This document shows positions 32,958-41,481 of a stretch of 64,000 bases of DNA, piece after piece (within the stretch, counting starts at the first letter, position 1; the number at the start of each line of letters is the position of its first letter). The stretch lies in assembly GCA_041395505.1 (NCBI GenBank), contig JAWLAG010000002.1:186001-250000 (forward strand), given 5' to 3'. The notes below the pieces were generated by a model. It searched no databases, was not told where the DNA came from, and saw only the letters and a program-made list of their open reading frames with translations. The DNA comes from Steroidobacteraceae bacterium (GTDB lineage Bacteria > Pseudomonadota > Gammaproteobacteria > Steroidobacterales > Steroidobacteraceae). Both the position numbers and the translations under genes were made by a program.

Positions 32958-34955
32958 ATGACTCGGACTGCATTGATCGGTCTTGTCGCGCTACTGGGTA
33001 GCGCAGGATTTTCGCCCGCATGGGCGCTGCACGCCGACGAAGCCAGCTCCGGCACCCTGCTCATGCTCTACGACGAAGCGACGGAACCGAGCGCGGCGCT
33101 TCGACTCAGCAGCGAAATTCGTGCGAGCGTAGTCGGGAATCTGGTGCGCGTTACCCTCGTGCAGCGCTTTCGCAATGACGACGACCGGTGGGCCGAGGGC
33201 CTGTATGTTTATCCGCTCGCAGCAACCGCGGCCGTCGATACGCTGCGTATGCGCATCGGTCAGCGTGAGATACGCGGCGAGATACGCAGCAAGGACGTCG
33301 CTCGCGCGGAGTACCGCCAGGCGAAGGCACAAGGCCAGACCACCGTACTGGCCGAGCAGGACCGGCCCAACATGTTCACGACCCAGGTCGCGAACATCGA
33401 ACCACATGGGCAGGTCCAAATCGAGATCGGTTATCTAGATACCGTAGCGCCGCGCGATGGCGAGTACCGTCTGCATATTCCGCTCGCGATCACCCCGCGC
33501 TATGCGCCCGTCGGCCAGGACAACCGGGCGCCCGATTCGCCGTCTCGCGAGCTCGTCGAAGGCAGTGCGCAGGAATTGACCATCGGCATCGATTTCGCGC
33601 CGGGCTTTGCGCCGGCGGACCTTCGCAGCCTCAATCACCCCTTGACGAGTGACATGCATGACGGTATCGGCGAACTTCGCGTCGCCGGCCGCAACCTGCC
33701 GATGGATCGGGACTTCGAACTGGTATGGCGGGCGGCGCAGGATGATGCGATCAGCGCTGCCGCCTTCAGTGAACAGTTCGGGGGTGAGCGGTTCACTCTC
33801 CTCACGCTGACGCCGCCAGTCGATCCGTCGGCCCGGGTTCCAGCCCGGGACGTCGTTTTCATCGTCGACACCTCGGGTTCGATGGGCGGGCCTTCCATCG
33901 ATCAGGCTCGGGCCGCACTGCAAATGGCGATTCGGCGTCTTCGCCCTGAGGATCGCTTCAATATCATCCGCTTCGCCGACGATGCCGAAGCACTCTATAT
34001 GACTTTGCAGCCGGCCAATTCACTGCATGTCGGGGAAGCACAGCGGTTCATCGCCGCCTTGACAGCCGATGGCGGCACGGAGATGCGTGACGCGCTCGCG
34101 ATGGCCCTCGCCATGTCGGGTCAGAATCCGCTGCAGCAAATCGTATTCATCACCGACGGCAGCGTCAGCAACGAACAGGATCTGCTCGGCATGGTCGAGA
34201 ACCGGCTGGGCAAACGACGATTGTTCACCGTCGGAATCGGCGCCGCACCCAATTCCTGGTTCATGCGCGAAGCAGCGATAGCAGGACACGGCAGTTTTGT
34301 GTTCATCGCTGACAGTGCGCAGATTGCCGAGCGCATGAGCAGCCTGTTCGAGAAACTCGAGCACCCGGCATTGCGTGAACTCGCTTTGCAATTTCCGGAT
34401 GGCGGCGACTACGAACTTGCGGCGCCACTGCCGGGAGACCTGTATGCCGGCGATCCGCTGATGATCGTCCTGCGCCACCACGGCATCATCGATCGACCGT
34501 TGCTATTGAGCGGCAGTGACGCCAATGGCTACTTCAGCACGCAATTCGCCGTACGCGAACTGGCTCATCCGAGCGGCATCGGCAAACTGTGGGCGCGCGA
34601 ACGCATCGCCTCACTCGAACGCTCGCGACTTCGAGCCGACCTTTCCTTGGATGCACGCGCGGCAATCGATCGGGACATCACGGTGGCAGCACTGCGTCAT
34701 GGCCTTGTGACACGCCTTACGAGTCTCGTCGCCGTCGACAAGACGCCGGCACGCCGGCCAGGCGAGGCGCTTGCGCAGCGGCAACTGCCGACGGTCGCGC
34801 CACGTGGCAGCTTCTGGGCGCGCGAGGCTGGCATGCCGAGCACTGCCACCGGCTCGCCGCTGATGATTGCCGTTGGCATGCTGCTGTTGCTGCTCGCTGC
34901 GGCGCGATACTACGTGGTGTCGGTCCGCGCCCTGCCCGCGGTGTCGTCGCCATGA
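32958..34955 (+). CDS. VIT/VWA surface protein, dedicated target of the proteobacterial sortase
   Basis: A 665-residue exported protein. A signal peptide ends near AWA-LHA (residue 24). A VIT domain spans about 30-165 (YPLAATAAVDTLRMRIGQ; VLAEQDRPNMFTTQVANI) and a von Willebrand A domain about 295-470 with MIDAS DTSGSMGG at residue 304. The C-terminus has a sortase-like sorting end: MPSTATG, a hydrophobic helix (LMIAVGMLLLLLAAARYY) and basic residues. This is the 'marine proteobacterial sortase target' architecture. The ATG follows GGAGG by eight bases. Its stop overlaps the sortase start (ATGA). Confidence 0.9.
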   Translation: MTRTALIGLVALLGSAGFSPAWALHADEASSGTLLMLYDEATEPSAALRLSSEIRASVVGNLVRVTLVQRFRNDDDRWAEGLYVYPLAATAAVDTLRMRIGQREIRGEIRSKDVARAEYRQAKAQGQTTVLAEQDRPNMFTTQVANIEPHGQVQIEIGYLDTVAPRDGEYRLHIPLAITPRYAPVGQDNRAPDSPSRELVEGSAQELTIGIDFAPGFAPADLRSLNHPLTSDMHDGIGELRVAGRNLPMDRDFELVWRAAQDDAISAAAFSEQFGGERFTLLTLTPPVDPSARVPARDVVFIVDTSGSMGGPSIDQARAALQMAIRRLRPEDRFNIIRFADDAEALYMTLQPANSLHVGEAQRFIAALTADGGTEMRDALAMALAMSGQNPLQQIVFITDGSVSNEQDLLGMVENRLGKRRLFTVGIGAAPNSWFMREAAIAGHGSFVFIADSAQIAERMSSLFEKLEHPALRELALQFPDGGDYELAAPLPGDLYAGDPLMIVLRHHGIIDRPLLLSGSDANGYFSTQFAVRELAHPSGIGKLWARERIASLERSRLRADLSLDARAAIDRDITVAALRHGLVTRLTSLVAVDKTPARRPGEALAQRQLPTVAPRGSFWAREAGMPSTATGSPLMIAVGMLLLLLAAARYYVVSVRALPAVSSP

Positions 34956-35566
34956 ACGCGGGCGCCATCAAGCTGCGCTCAGTGCTGCTACTCGCGTTGC
35001 CCGGCATCGGCCTTTTGGGCAACGGCGGCTGGATCCAGGCAAAAGCCTGGTTGGCTCAGCGCCTGATCGAGCGAAGCTGGCTGCAGGCACGCAACGGTGT
35101 GATCGCACCGCGTCCCTGGCCATGGGCCGACACGACCGCGATTGCACGGCTCGCGCTACCCCGCATCGGCACACATCGCCTGATCCTGGAAGGCGCGAGC
35201 GGCCGCAACCTGGCATTCGCGCCCACCCACGACGCCGCCAGTGTTCTTCCCGGCGAGCTCGGCAACAGCATCATCGCCGGCCACCGCGATACCCATTTCG
35301 CATTCTTGCAGGAGGTTGCCGTCGGTGATTCGCTCGAAGTCGAGCGGGTTGACGGGCAGCATTTCTCGTTCAGGGTGACCAGCACCCGCATCGTCCACGT
35401 GGACAAGGCGCGCATCCTTCTCGATGCCGATCAGCCGATGCTTACGCTCGTGACTTGCTATCCATTCAATGCGCTGCTGCCCGGTGGCCCGCTGCGTTTC
35501 ATCGTCGTGGCCGAGCTGCGCGACCGATCAGCCGGTCTTCAGGCGTACGCCCCGCGCGCAGACTGA
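34952..35566 (+). CDS. Proteobacterial class sortase
   Basis: A 204-residue sortase with an N-terminal membrane anchor (VLLLALPGIGLLGNGGW). The catalytic residues are His111 (IIAGHRDTHF), Cys169 (LVTCYPF) and Arg182 (GGPLRFIV), in standard order. The enzyme would cleave the sorting signal of the VIT/VWA protein encoded immediately upstream and join it to an acceptor in the envelope; the acceptor in Gram-negative hosts is not established. Start at 34952 overlaps the upstream stop. The last 68 bases overlap the OsmC gene on the other strand. Confidence 0.9.
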   Translation: MNAGAIKLRSVLLLALPGIGLLGNGGWIQAKAWLAQRLIERSWLQARNGVIAPRPWPWADTTAIARLALPRIGTHRLILEGASGRNLAFAPTHDAASVLPGELGNSIIAGHRDTHFAFLQEVAVGDSLEVERVDGQHFSFRVTSTRIVHVDKARILLDADQPMLTLVTCYPFNALLPGGPLRFIVVAELRDRSAGLQAYAPRAD

Positions 35567-36086
35567 AACGCTCTTCGAACAACGCCCGGCGGCTGCCGGC
35601 GCGATACCAGGTGACCAGCATCGGAACCCTTGCAGCGCGAAACAACCCGAGTTGCGGACAACGCCGGTGGGTTTCCTTGGCCAGGTCGCGGATCCGGGCC
35701 ACCGACTCCCTGGTGCGAAGCGTGAGATCGAAATTCAGTTGCTGGTACTTCGGCTGCAGGTGCAGGTCGAAGAAGAAACCGCGGATATCGATCAGCGAAC
35801 GCAGCTTGGTCTTCAGATTGGCGTAGCGAAATTTCTGGTCGCGCGCCACCACCGCAATCGTGATCGACGTGCACCCTGCCAGCGCCGCAAGCTGGGCATG
35901 TACCGGTGTCCAGCCACGCGACCGGCCGCGTAGATCGGGTGGGTCGCCGATATCGAAGCCTTCAGGTTCGTCGAACATGATCGACGGCTGGCCGTCGAAG
36001 TACGCCTCGACACGCATTTGTTCATACGATCGTGTCGTCACATCCGAAATGCCGATGTACTCGGGGTAGGTGGCTTTCTCACGCAT
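35499..36086 (-). CDS. OsmC family protein
   Basis: A 195-residue protein with the OsmC/Ohr fold. The two redox cysteines are Cys72 (AQLAALAGCTSIT) and Cys143 (ETHRRCPQLGLF). Family strands such as FDLHLQPKYQQLNFDLTLR lie between them. OsmC proteins reduce organic hydroperoxides. The C-terminal 30 residues are basic and overlap the sortase gene on the opposite strand for 68 bases; the overlap may mean that the true protein is slightly longer than the folded domain. It is the last gene of the leftward FAD/VOC operon, starting 14 bases after the FAD gene. Confidence 0.8.
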   Translation of the reverse strand: MREKATYPEYIGISDVTTRSYEQMRVEAYFDGQPSIMFDEPEGFDIGDPPDLRGRSRGWTPVHAQLAALAGCTSITIAVVARDQKFRYANLKTKLRSLIDIRGFFFDLHLQPKYQQLNFDLTLRTRESVARIRDLAKETHRRCPQLGLFRAARVPMLVTWYRAGSRRALFEERFSLRAGRTPEDRLIGRAARPRR

Positions 36087-36100
36087 CGAGATTCACTCCT

Positions 36101-37603
36101 TCAGATCGGCAATCGCTCGCCGAGCAATCGCCCGAAAGTAAGCGCCGGTGTCAACATCATGCCTGCGGCAAATGCCTTGCCCATGGTTGCACCGCTGCCG
36201 AGTATTTCCCCGGCTGCGTACAGATTCTCGACCGCATCGCCGCCGCCGCGCAGAACCCGCAACTGTGCGTCCACGGTCACGCCAACGACGGATGTCGCCG
36301 AGTGGCCCTGGTGCCGTATGGCATAGAACGGCCCTCGCGAAATCGCATGCGGCGCGTGGCGGCGTCCGAGGGGATCCCTGCCACCGGCCACCACCTTGTT
36401 ATACGCGGCGATCGTGGCGGCAAGGCCGTGGGCATCGATACCGGTGGCCTGTGCCAGGGCGTCTACGCTCGATGCCGAGGAAAACATGGGATGCCGATTG
36501 CAGGCAGCGCGCAGTTGCTCGCGGCTCCAGCCTTTGATCCCCGGCGGCGCCGCGCGAAGAATGGCTTCGTCGAACACGATCCAGTAGCGCAATTCACTCT
36601 GCCCGAGCAGGGACTGCTCGCGTCGCAACAGATCGGGCTCGTCCTCGCGGACGAAACGCTCGCCGAGCTGGTTGACCCAGATTTCCCACGGCGGGCGATC
36701 CTGTGGCACCGTGTTGAACCGCGCATATACCTTGGCCGGATAATGCTCATCGGCGAGGATCGAGCCGAATCCGGAGCGGTATTTTTCGCGGCCGCGCAGA
36801 TAACCGCCTACCGACGTCGCGAGCGCAAGGCCGTCGCCCTGCGAGTGGACATAGGCGGAACCGGCATAATTGGGATAGCCGCACAGTTGTCGAAACAGAC
36901 TGCCGTTGGCGGCATACCCGCCACAGGTCAGCAGCACGTTGCGCGCGTGAAATTCCTGCGCCCTGCCCTCGCGCAGCACGCTCGCGCCGCGCACGGCGCC
37001 GTTGTCATCCACCAATAGTTGAGTCACCCGGCTATCGAGCGCCAGGCGGATGCGCCCATCGGCCAGCAAAGGCTCGATCTCGCGCAGGACGACCTGGAGG
37101 ATGGATCGGCCCGCATCGGCACCCCAAAGGTAACGGCGACGGCTGTAGGCCGGTCGGCCGGGAGACGCTCCGGTGACCGGGTGTCCGGGTAATGGCGTGA
37201 AGCCCGCGCTGAGCAACCAATCGATCGTCGCCCCGGCATTGTCGGCAACGAGGCGCGCGATGTCGGGATCCGCCGTACCCAGGGTGACGCGCATGATGTC
37301 GTCATAGTGCAACTCGGGCGTATCCTCGATACCAAGTGTTCGTTGCAGACGTGTACCGGCACCGCTGATCTGTCCCTGTGCAATCTGCAAGGTGCCGCCG
37401 ATGACCGGTGCCGCATCCACCAATTGCACGGAAGCACCACGGCGCGATGCGAAGATGGCGGCCGGCAAGCCCGCCGTGCCGGCGCCGATGATCAGATAAT
37501 CCGTCGCGTTCGGCCTGGGCTCGTTTGCTCTATGGCCGAAAGCGGGCGCTGCGACCGTGGTCGCCGCCGTGCCCAGCAGGAAATCGCGTCGTCGCAACGG
37601 CAT
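36101..37603 (-). CDS. Tat-exported FAD-binding dehydrogenase (flavocytochrome c/ketosteroid dehydrogenase type)
   Basis: A 500-residue flavoprotein. The N-terminus PLRRRDFLLGTAATTVAAPA is a twin-arginine signal. The FAD-binding fingerprint is YLIIGAGTAGLPAAIFAS with VDAAP at the strand end. VLLTCGGYAANGSLFR and the C-terminal LYAAGEILGSGATMGKAFA are those of the fumarate reductase/3-ketosteroid-delta1-dehydrogenase family. The substrate is unknown. Its ATG shares one base with the stop of the VOC gene. A periplasmic flavoprotein next to a periplasmic VOC protein suggests that both act on one exported or imported compound. Confidence 0.84.
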   Translation of the reverse strand: MPLRRRDFLLGTAATTVAAPAFGHRANEPRPNATDYLIIGAGTAGLPAAIFASRRGASVQLVDAAPVIGGTLQIAQGQISGAGTRLQRTLGIEDTPELHYDDIMRVTLGTADPDIARLVADNAGATIDWLLSAGFTPLPGHPVTGASPGRPAYSRRRYLWGADAGRSILQVVLREIEPLLADGRIRLALDSRVTQLLVDDNGAVRGASVLREGRAQEFHARNVLLTCGGYAANGSLFRQLCGYPNYAGSAYVHSQGDGLALATSVGGYLRGREKYRSGFGSILADEHYPAKVYARFNTVPQDRPPWEIWVNQLGERFVREDEPDLLRREQSLLGQSELRYWIVFDEAILRAAPPGIKGWSREQLRAACNRHPMFSSASSVDALAQATGIDAHGLAATIAAYNKVVAGGRDPLGRRHAPHAISRGPFYAIRHQGHSATSVVGVTVDAQLRVLRGGGDAVENLYAAGEILGSGATMGKAFAAGMMLTPALTFGRLLGERLPI

Positions 37604-38610
37604 CAGCGTCGTTCTTCGATCAGCTCGATGAGTTCGCCGGCCGGGCCGCGTGTGGTCGCGCTGCGCGCGCCTGCATAGAGTTTCCCCGGCAGCACTGCCG
37701 GCGGCCGCAGCCAGGTGACAGGCACTGCATCGAGATCCGCGACAGCAAAGCTGGTCACGGCGATGCCGGGCGGCAGGCGCCCGCGCGGCGCCTTGCGCGC
37801 AATGGTGTCAGCCGGATAGCCGTCGAATTCCAGCATGTTCCCCGGATCGCGCAATGCCATCACGGCAAGGGGATACTGGTAGTCGGCACCACGTCCCTGA
37901 GCGCGCTGCACCACGCCGATGGGCGTCGGCCTCACCTTGCCTGGCTGCAATCCGAAAGTACTGGCATACCAGCCAAGCATGGCGTCGATGTCGCTGCCAG
38001 CCAGCACCATGATGAATATGCGACCGACTTCGCCGCCGGGTAGCGGCAATCGCGACTTGCTGCGATCGCCGGTTTCGGCCGTAAGATACAACACCTCGCG
38101 CGAAGGTCCCTTCACCTGAAAGGCGTGGATACTCGGCAGACTGTTGAGCGGCGCGGGCTCGCCAATGACTTCGAAAGGCGCCGCTCCCAAACGCCCACGC
38201 AATGCCTGCGGCTGGTCGACGATGATCTCGATGCTGTTCCATCCCCAGGTCGTCATCGGACGGAAGCCGCCAGGCGGCTTCATGGCAATGAAGCGAATGC
38301 AGACATCGGGCGCGGCGTCCGGGCTCATCAACATGAATGGCAGGCCGGTCATGCGCGGCGCACCCAGGCTGCGCGCAACCGCCGCCGGCAGCCGGCCACG
38401 CTCGCGGACCTGATACCCGAGCCAGGCACGATAGTGCCGCTCGGTCTGCACGAGGTCGGCAGCCAGCACGGTCGCGGCACGGATTCTCAGCAGGCTGGGC
38501 TCGCCGGCGCGCGCAGCCGTACCGATTGAACAGAAGAACGCACAGCCCAGGACCAGCAGGAGACGCCGCGGCGGCGTCCGCAATCCGGCAGGTGGAGCCA
38601 TTCCCGTCAT
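37603..38610 (-). CDS. Exported VOC (glyoxalase/dioxygenase fold) protein with two repeats
   Basis: A 335-residue protein. A Sec signal (RRLLLVLGCAFFCSIGTAARA) precedes two vicinal-oxygen-chelate modules. The first begins RIRAATVLAADLVQTERHY and includes WNSIEIIVDQPQAL; the second begins VGRIFIMVLAGSDIDAMLGW and includes VMALRDPGNMLEFDGYP. VOC enzymes are usually cytoplasmic metal enzymes, so export is unusual. Metal ligands cannot be assigned with certainty. It is the first gene of the leftward operon VOC, FAD dehydrogenase, OsmC. A perfect TATAAT lies about 36 bases upstream. Confidence 0.8.
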   Translation of the reverse strand: MTGMAPPAGLRTPPRRLLLVLGCAFFCSIGTAARAGEPSLLRIRAATVLAADLVQTERHYRAWLGYQVRERGRLPAAVARSLGAPRMTGLPFMLMSPDAAPDVCIRFIAMKPPGGFRPMTTWGWNSIEIIVDQPQALRGRLGAAPFEVIGEPAPLNSLPSIHAFQVKGPSREVLYLTAETGDRSKSRLPLPGGEVGRIFIMVLAGSDIDAMLGWYASTFGLQPGKVRPTPIGVVQRAQGRGADYQYPLAVMALRDPGNMLEFDGYPADTIARKAPRGRLPPGIAVTSFAVADLDAVPVTWLRPPAVLPGKLYAGARSATTRGPAGELIELIEERR

Positions 38611-38645
38611 CGCCAGCCTCCCGAGGTTCGCGCAGGTGGAAATTC

Positions 38646-38653
38646 ATTATACT
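38646..38653. promoter_or_regulatory. Overlapping divergent -10 elements
   Basis: ATTATACT reads as TATAAT on the reverse strand (38646-38651, towards the VOC gene) and as TATACT on the forward strand (38648-38653, towards the small FFADP gene). No strong -35 was found on either side, so activators may be needed. The two operons cannot easily be transcribed at the same moment. Confidence 0.35.
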
Positions 38654-38700
38654 CATAGGATGATCCGCGAAGCGCCAAGACACAGGCCCGGTACGCCCCG

Positions 38701-39000
38701 GTGAGCGAGCGCAGGAGCCCGGCCGAAGTTCAGCTGCCGCGCCTGAGCAAAGGCAAGCGGCCGGCGTTTTTCGCGGATCCGGACCTCGATCAAATCATGA
38801 CCTTCGTGCTGGAACTGACCACCGAAGTCGGCGCGCTGCGCGAACGTCTGGATACCGTCGAACGGCTTCTCGATGCCAAGGGCACCGTGACGCGAGCGGA
38901 CATCGAATCCTACGAAGCGCCCGCCGCCGTCGAGTCGGAAAGGGCAGCGTGGCGCGACGCCTATATCAAACGCGTCCTGCGCATGCACCAGAGGCGTTGA
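38701..39000 (+). CDS. Small 'FFADP' protein (unknown function, copy 2)
   Basis: A 99-residue protein starting with GTG. It is a clear relative of the protein at 7521-7976: GKRPAFFADPDLDQIM, then a coiled-coil-like helix LTTEVGALRERLDTVERLL, then a SYE motif and a basic helical end. It lacks the long Arg/Lys tail of copy 1. It opens a rightward operon with an SDR, an HbpS-like protein and a methyltransferase; the SDR start is only 5 bases after its stop. The repeated link to the same methyltransferase family suggests a functional partnership. No family name is known to me. Confidence 0.75.
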   Translation: MSERRSPAEVQLPRLSKGKRPAFFADPDLDQIMTFVLELTTEVGALRERLDTVERLLDAKGTVTRADIESYEAPAAVESERAAWRDAYIKRVLRMHQRR

Positions 39001-39005
39001 GGGCC

Positions 39006-39863
39006 GTGACCCGTTACCCAGGAATCGATGGACGGGTGGCGATCGTCACCGGCGCGGGACGCAGGCAGGGTCTCGGCGCGGCCATTGCGATGCGCCTTGC
39101 GCAATGCGGTGCGCGCCTTGTCGTGCACGATCTCGGCGAACTGGCCGGTGAACTTGCGCCCGAGCACGGCATCGGCAGAATCGAGGAACTCCATGCAGTA
39201 CGCGACGAGCTTCGCGCTGCGGGCGCCGAAGCGAGTGCATGTACCGGCAACATGCTGAGCGAAGCCGACGTCAAAGGTTTGATCGATCACGCTGTCGCTA
39301 GGTTTGGTCGCATCGATATCCTCGTCAATAACGCCGGGGTGGGTTATCTGTTTGGCCCGCTGGTCGAGCTCACGCAAGCGCAATGGGACCAGGTGCTCGG
39401 CGTGAATCTGCGCGGCTGTTTTTTCGCCATCAAGCATGCCGCAGCGCAGATGCAGCGGCAAAGCAGCGACAGCGATTGGGGCGCCGGGCGCATCGTTTCG
39501 ATTGCCTCGAAAGCGGCCAAATCCGCCTCGGCGCTCACATCCGCCTACAGTGCGTCCAAACACGGGCTCATCGGCTTGACGAGATCGGCGGCGATCGAGC
39601 TCGGCCCGCAGCGGATCACCGTCAACGCGATCTGCCCGAATCATGTCACCACCGGCCTGGGAGCCTGGCAGAATCAGTTCATGTCGAGCGCGCGCGGCCA
39701 GAACGTCGATGAATACCTGGCAGCGATGCGCGCGCGAATTCCTCTCGGACGCGTGGGCCTTGCAAGTGATACGGCCAATGCCTGTGCCTTCCTGTGCTCG
39801 AGCGAGGCAAGCTACGTGACCGGCGAAGCCATGAATGTCTCGGGCGGTGAGGAGTACCATTGA
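39006..39863 (+). CDS. Short-chain dehydrogenase/reductase
   Basis: A classical SDR of 285 residues. The NAD(P)-binding motif is VTGAGRRQGLGAAIA, NNAG is present, and the catalytic Ser-Tyr-Lys are in SIASKAAKSA and YSASKHG. ITVNAICPNHV follows. An insertion after the first strand (GELAGELAPEHGIGRIEEL) makes it longer than the 250-residue norm. The GTG at 39006 has GAGG upstream, overlapping the previous stop. The alcohol or ketone substrate is not known. Confidence 0.9.
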   Translation: MTRYPGIDGRVAIVTGAGRRQGLGAAIAMRLAQCGARLVVHDLGELAGELAPEHGIGRIEELHAVRDELRAAGAEASACTGNMLSEADVKGLIDHAVARFGRIDILVNNAGVGYLFGPLVELTQAQWDQVLGVNLRGCFFAIKHAAAQMQRQSSDSDWGAGRIVSIASKAAKSASALTSAYSASKHGLIGLTRSAAIELGPQRITVNAICPNHVTTGLGAWQNQFMSSARGQNVDEYLAAMRARIPLGRVGLASDTANACAFLCSSEASYVTGEAMNVSGGEEYH

Positions 39864-39865
39864 CC

Positions 39866-40273
39866 ATGCGGCGGCTCCCCGCATTGACCATCGACGACGC
39901 GAGAGAATTGATGTCCGCCTGCCGAAACGCTGCGCAGGCTGGCGGCTGGCAGGTGAGCATCGTCATTGTCGACAGCGCCGGCGCTGTTCTTCTTGCCGAA
40001 CGGTTGCAGTCCCGCGGCTTCACAATGGAAGTCGCCCTTGGCAAGGCCAGGACCGCGGCCAAGTTGCAGCAGCCGAGCGGCGCCATCGCCGCGCGCATCA
40101 AGGACATGCCGGGCCTCATGGCGCTCGACATCGTGCCGCTGCAAGGTGCCCTGCCCCTCGTTGCCGGCGATCATTGTGTCGGCGCAATCGGTGTCTCGGG
40201 CGTGGCCGCCGCAGACGATGAGAAGATCGCCGCTGCCGGTGTAGCGGTATTCGCCAGATTGAGCGGAGTGTGA
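39866..40273 (+). CDS. HbpS/GlcG-like (DUF336) protein
   Basis: A 135-residue member of the GlcG/HbpS family. Characteristic segments are WQVSIVIVDSAGAVLLAER, MEVALGKARTAAKLQQPS and LPLVAGDHCVGAIGVSGV. Some family members bind haem or cobalamin; others are found with catabolic operons and have no assigned activity. The ATG at 39866 lies 2 bases after the SDR stop with GAGGAG upstream; the alternative TTG at 39860 is less likely. Its stop overlaps the methyltransferase start. Confidence 0.85.
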   Translation: MRRLPALTIDDARELMSACRNAAQAGGWQVSIVIVDSAGAVLLAERLQSRGFTMEVALGKARTAAKLQQPSGAIAARIKDMPGLMALDIVPLQGALPLVAGDHCVGAIGVSGVAAADDEKIAAAGVAVFARLSGV

Positions 40274-41481
40274 TGCGCATGAACATCGAACGATGCTTTC
40301 GCCCGACCCACGACGAACGAGCGCGACAGAAGATGATCAGCATGCTCCGCAAGCACGCGATCATCGATATGCGCCAGGACCTGCGCATGGACTATGAGCA
40401 ACGCATCGCGCCGACGATTGCGGACAAGGTCAACGAACCAAGTCAGTGGCGAGCGATCCGGCACGCCATGGAATCAGAACCCAGTTACCGCTTTTATTCT
40501 TCGATTCGCTACAATGCCCAGGAAATGTGCTACCAGTCGGTGCAACCGGCGGTCGAGCGCGGCCTTGGGGAAATGATCGAAATGGCGCGTCAGCTGGCGA
40601 AATCGCCGCCAGCCGGCAGTTCGCTACGCCTCAACCCGCACCTGCAGGTCCCGCGCTATGTTTCGGCACTCGATGTGCACCTGGCGCCGGGCTGCTTCCA
40701 CTCCGAATTCACGGCTGATGACGTCGCCCAGGGCGCGGTCATCGCGCAGGGCGGCAAGGTATTTACCGGCCAGCACCCCTATCGCAAGCGGCCCGGCGTG
40801 GTTGGTGAATCCGTCGCGAACTGGCTCGGCGAGAAGTATCCCGGATTCAAGCCGCGCAGGATTCTCGATCTTGGCACGACCAGCGGCAAGAATCTCCTCC
40901 CCTATCACGCCGTATTTCCACAAGCCGAGCTGTACGGCATTGACGTCGGGGCCCCGGTATTGCGCTACGGACTGGCACTGGCGGCCGCCGAGGGTGTGCC
41001 CGTGCATTTCAGCCAGCAGAATGCCGAACACACGGATTTCCCGGACGGCTTTTTCGACTTGATCGTCTCCTCATTCTTCTTTCATGAAGTTGCACTCAAG
41101 TCGACGCGGCAAATCCTCGTGGAATGCAGACGGCTGCTGAGTGCTGGCGGTGCCATGGTACATATGGAATTGCCGAACGAAGCGGCAGTCAGCAGCTACG
41201 AGAACTTCTTCTGGAACTGGGATACCGAGAACAACAACGAACCGCACTACACCGTATTCCGGGAGCAGCTGCCGCAGGAGCTTTGTACCGCGGCGGGTTT
41301 TCCCGCCGACAGGTGCTTTGCCCACACCATCGCCGACTACGCGACCGCGGGAGTCGAGCGCTTCGCGAAAATTGCCCGCGGCGAGCTCGCCGCACCAGGT
41401 CACGGCAGCGGTGGCTGGTTCGTGTTTGGAGTCGCGCCGGCACCAACGACACAGTTGCGCCCCAGCGACTTGGCCCGATAG
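40273..41481 (+). CDS. Class I SAM-dependent methyltransferase (copy 2)
   Basis: A 402-residue paralogue of the enzyme at 7973-9160. Shared parts include YRFYSSIRYNAQEMCYQS, VPRYVSALDVHLAPG, motif I ILDLGTTSGKNLLP, YGIDVGAPVLRYGLAL, NAEHTDFPDGFFDLIVSS and MVHMELPN, in the same order and spacing. Substrate unknown. The ATG at 40273 shares one base with the upstream stop and has GGAG four bases before it; a GTG at 40270 is also in frame. The last 82 bases overlap the diguanylate cyclase gene on the other strand. Confidence 0.85.
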   Translation: MRMNIERCFRPTHDERARQKMISMLRKHAIIDMRQDLRMDYEQRIAPTIADKVNEPSQWRAIRHAMESEPSYRFYSSIRYNAQEMCYQSVQPAVERGLGEMIEMARQLAKSPPAGSSLRLNPHLQVPRYVSALDVHLAPGCFHSEFTADDVAQGAVIAQGGKVFTGQHPYRKRPGVVGESVANWLGEKYPGFKPRRILDLGTTSGKNLLPYHAVFPQAELYGIDVGAPVLRYGLALAAAEGVPVHFSQQNAEHTDFPDGFFDLIVSSFFFHEVALKSTRQILVECRRLLSAGGAMVHMELPNEAAVSSYENFFWNWDTENNNEPHYTVFREQLPQELCTAAGFPADRCFAHTIADYATAGVERFAKIARGELAAPGHGSGGWFVFGVAPAPTTQLRPSDLAR

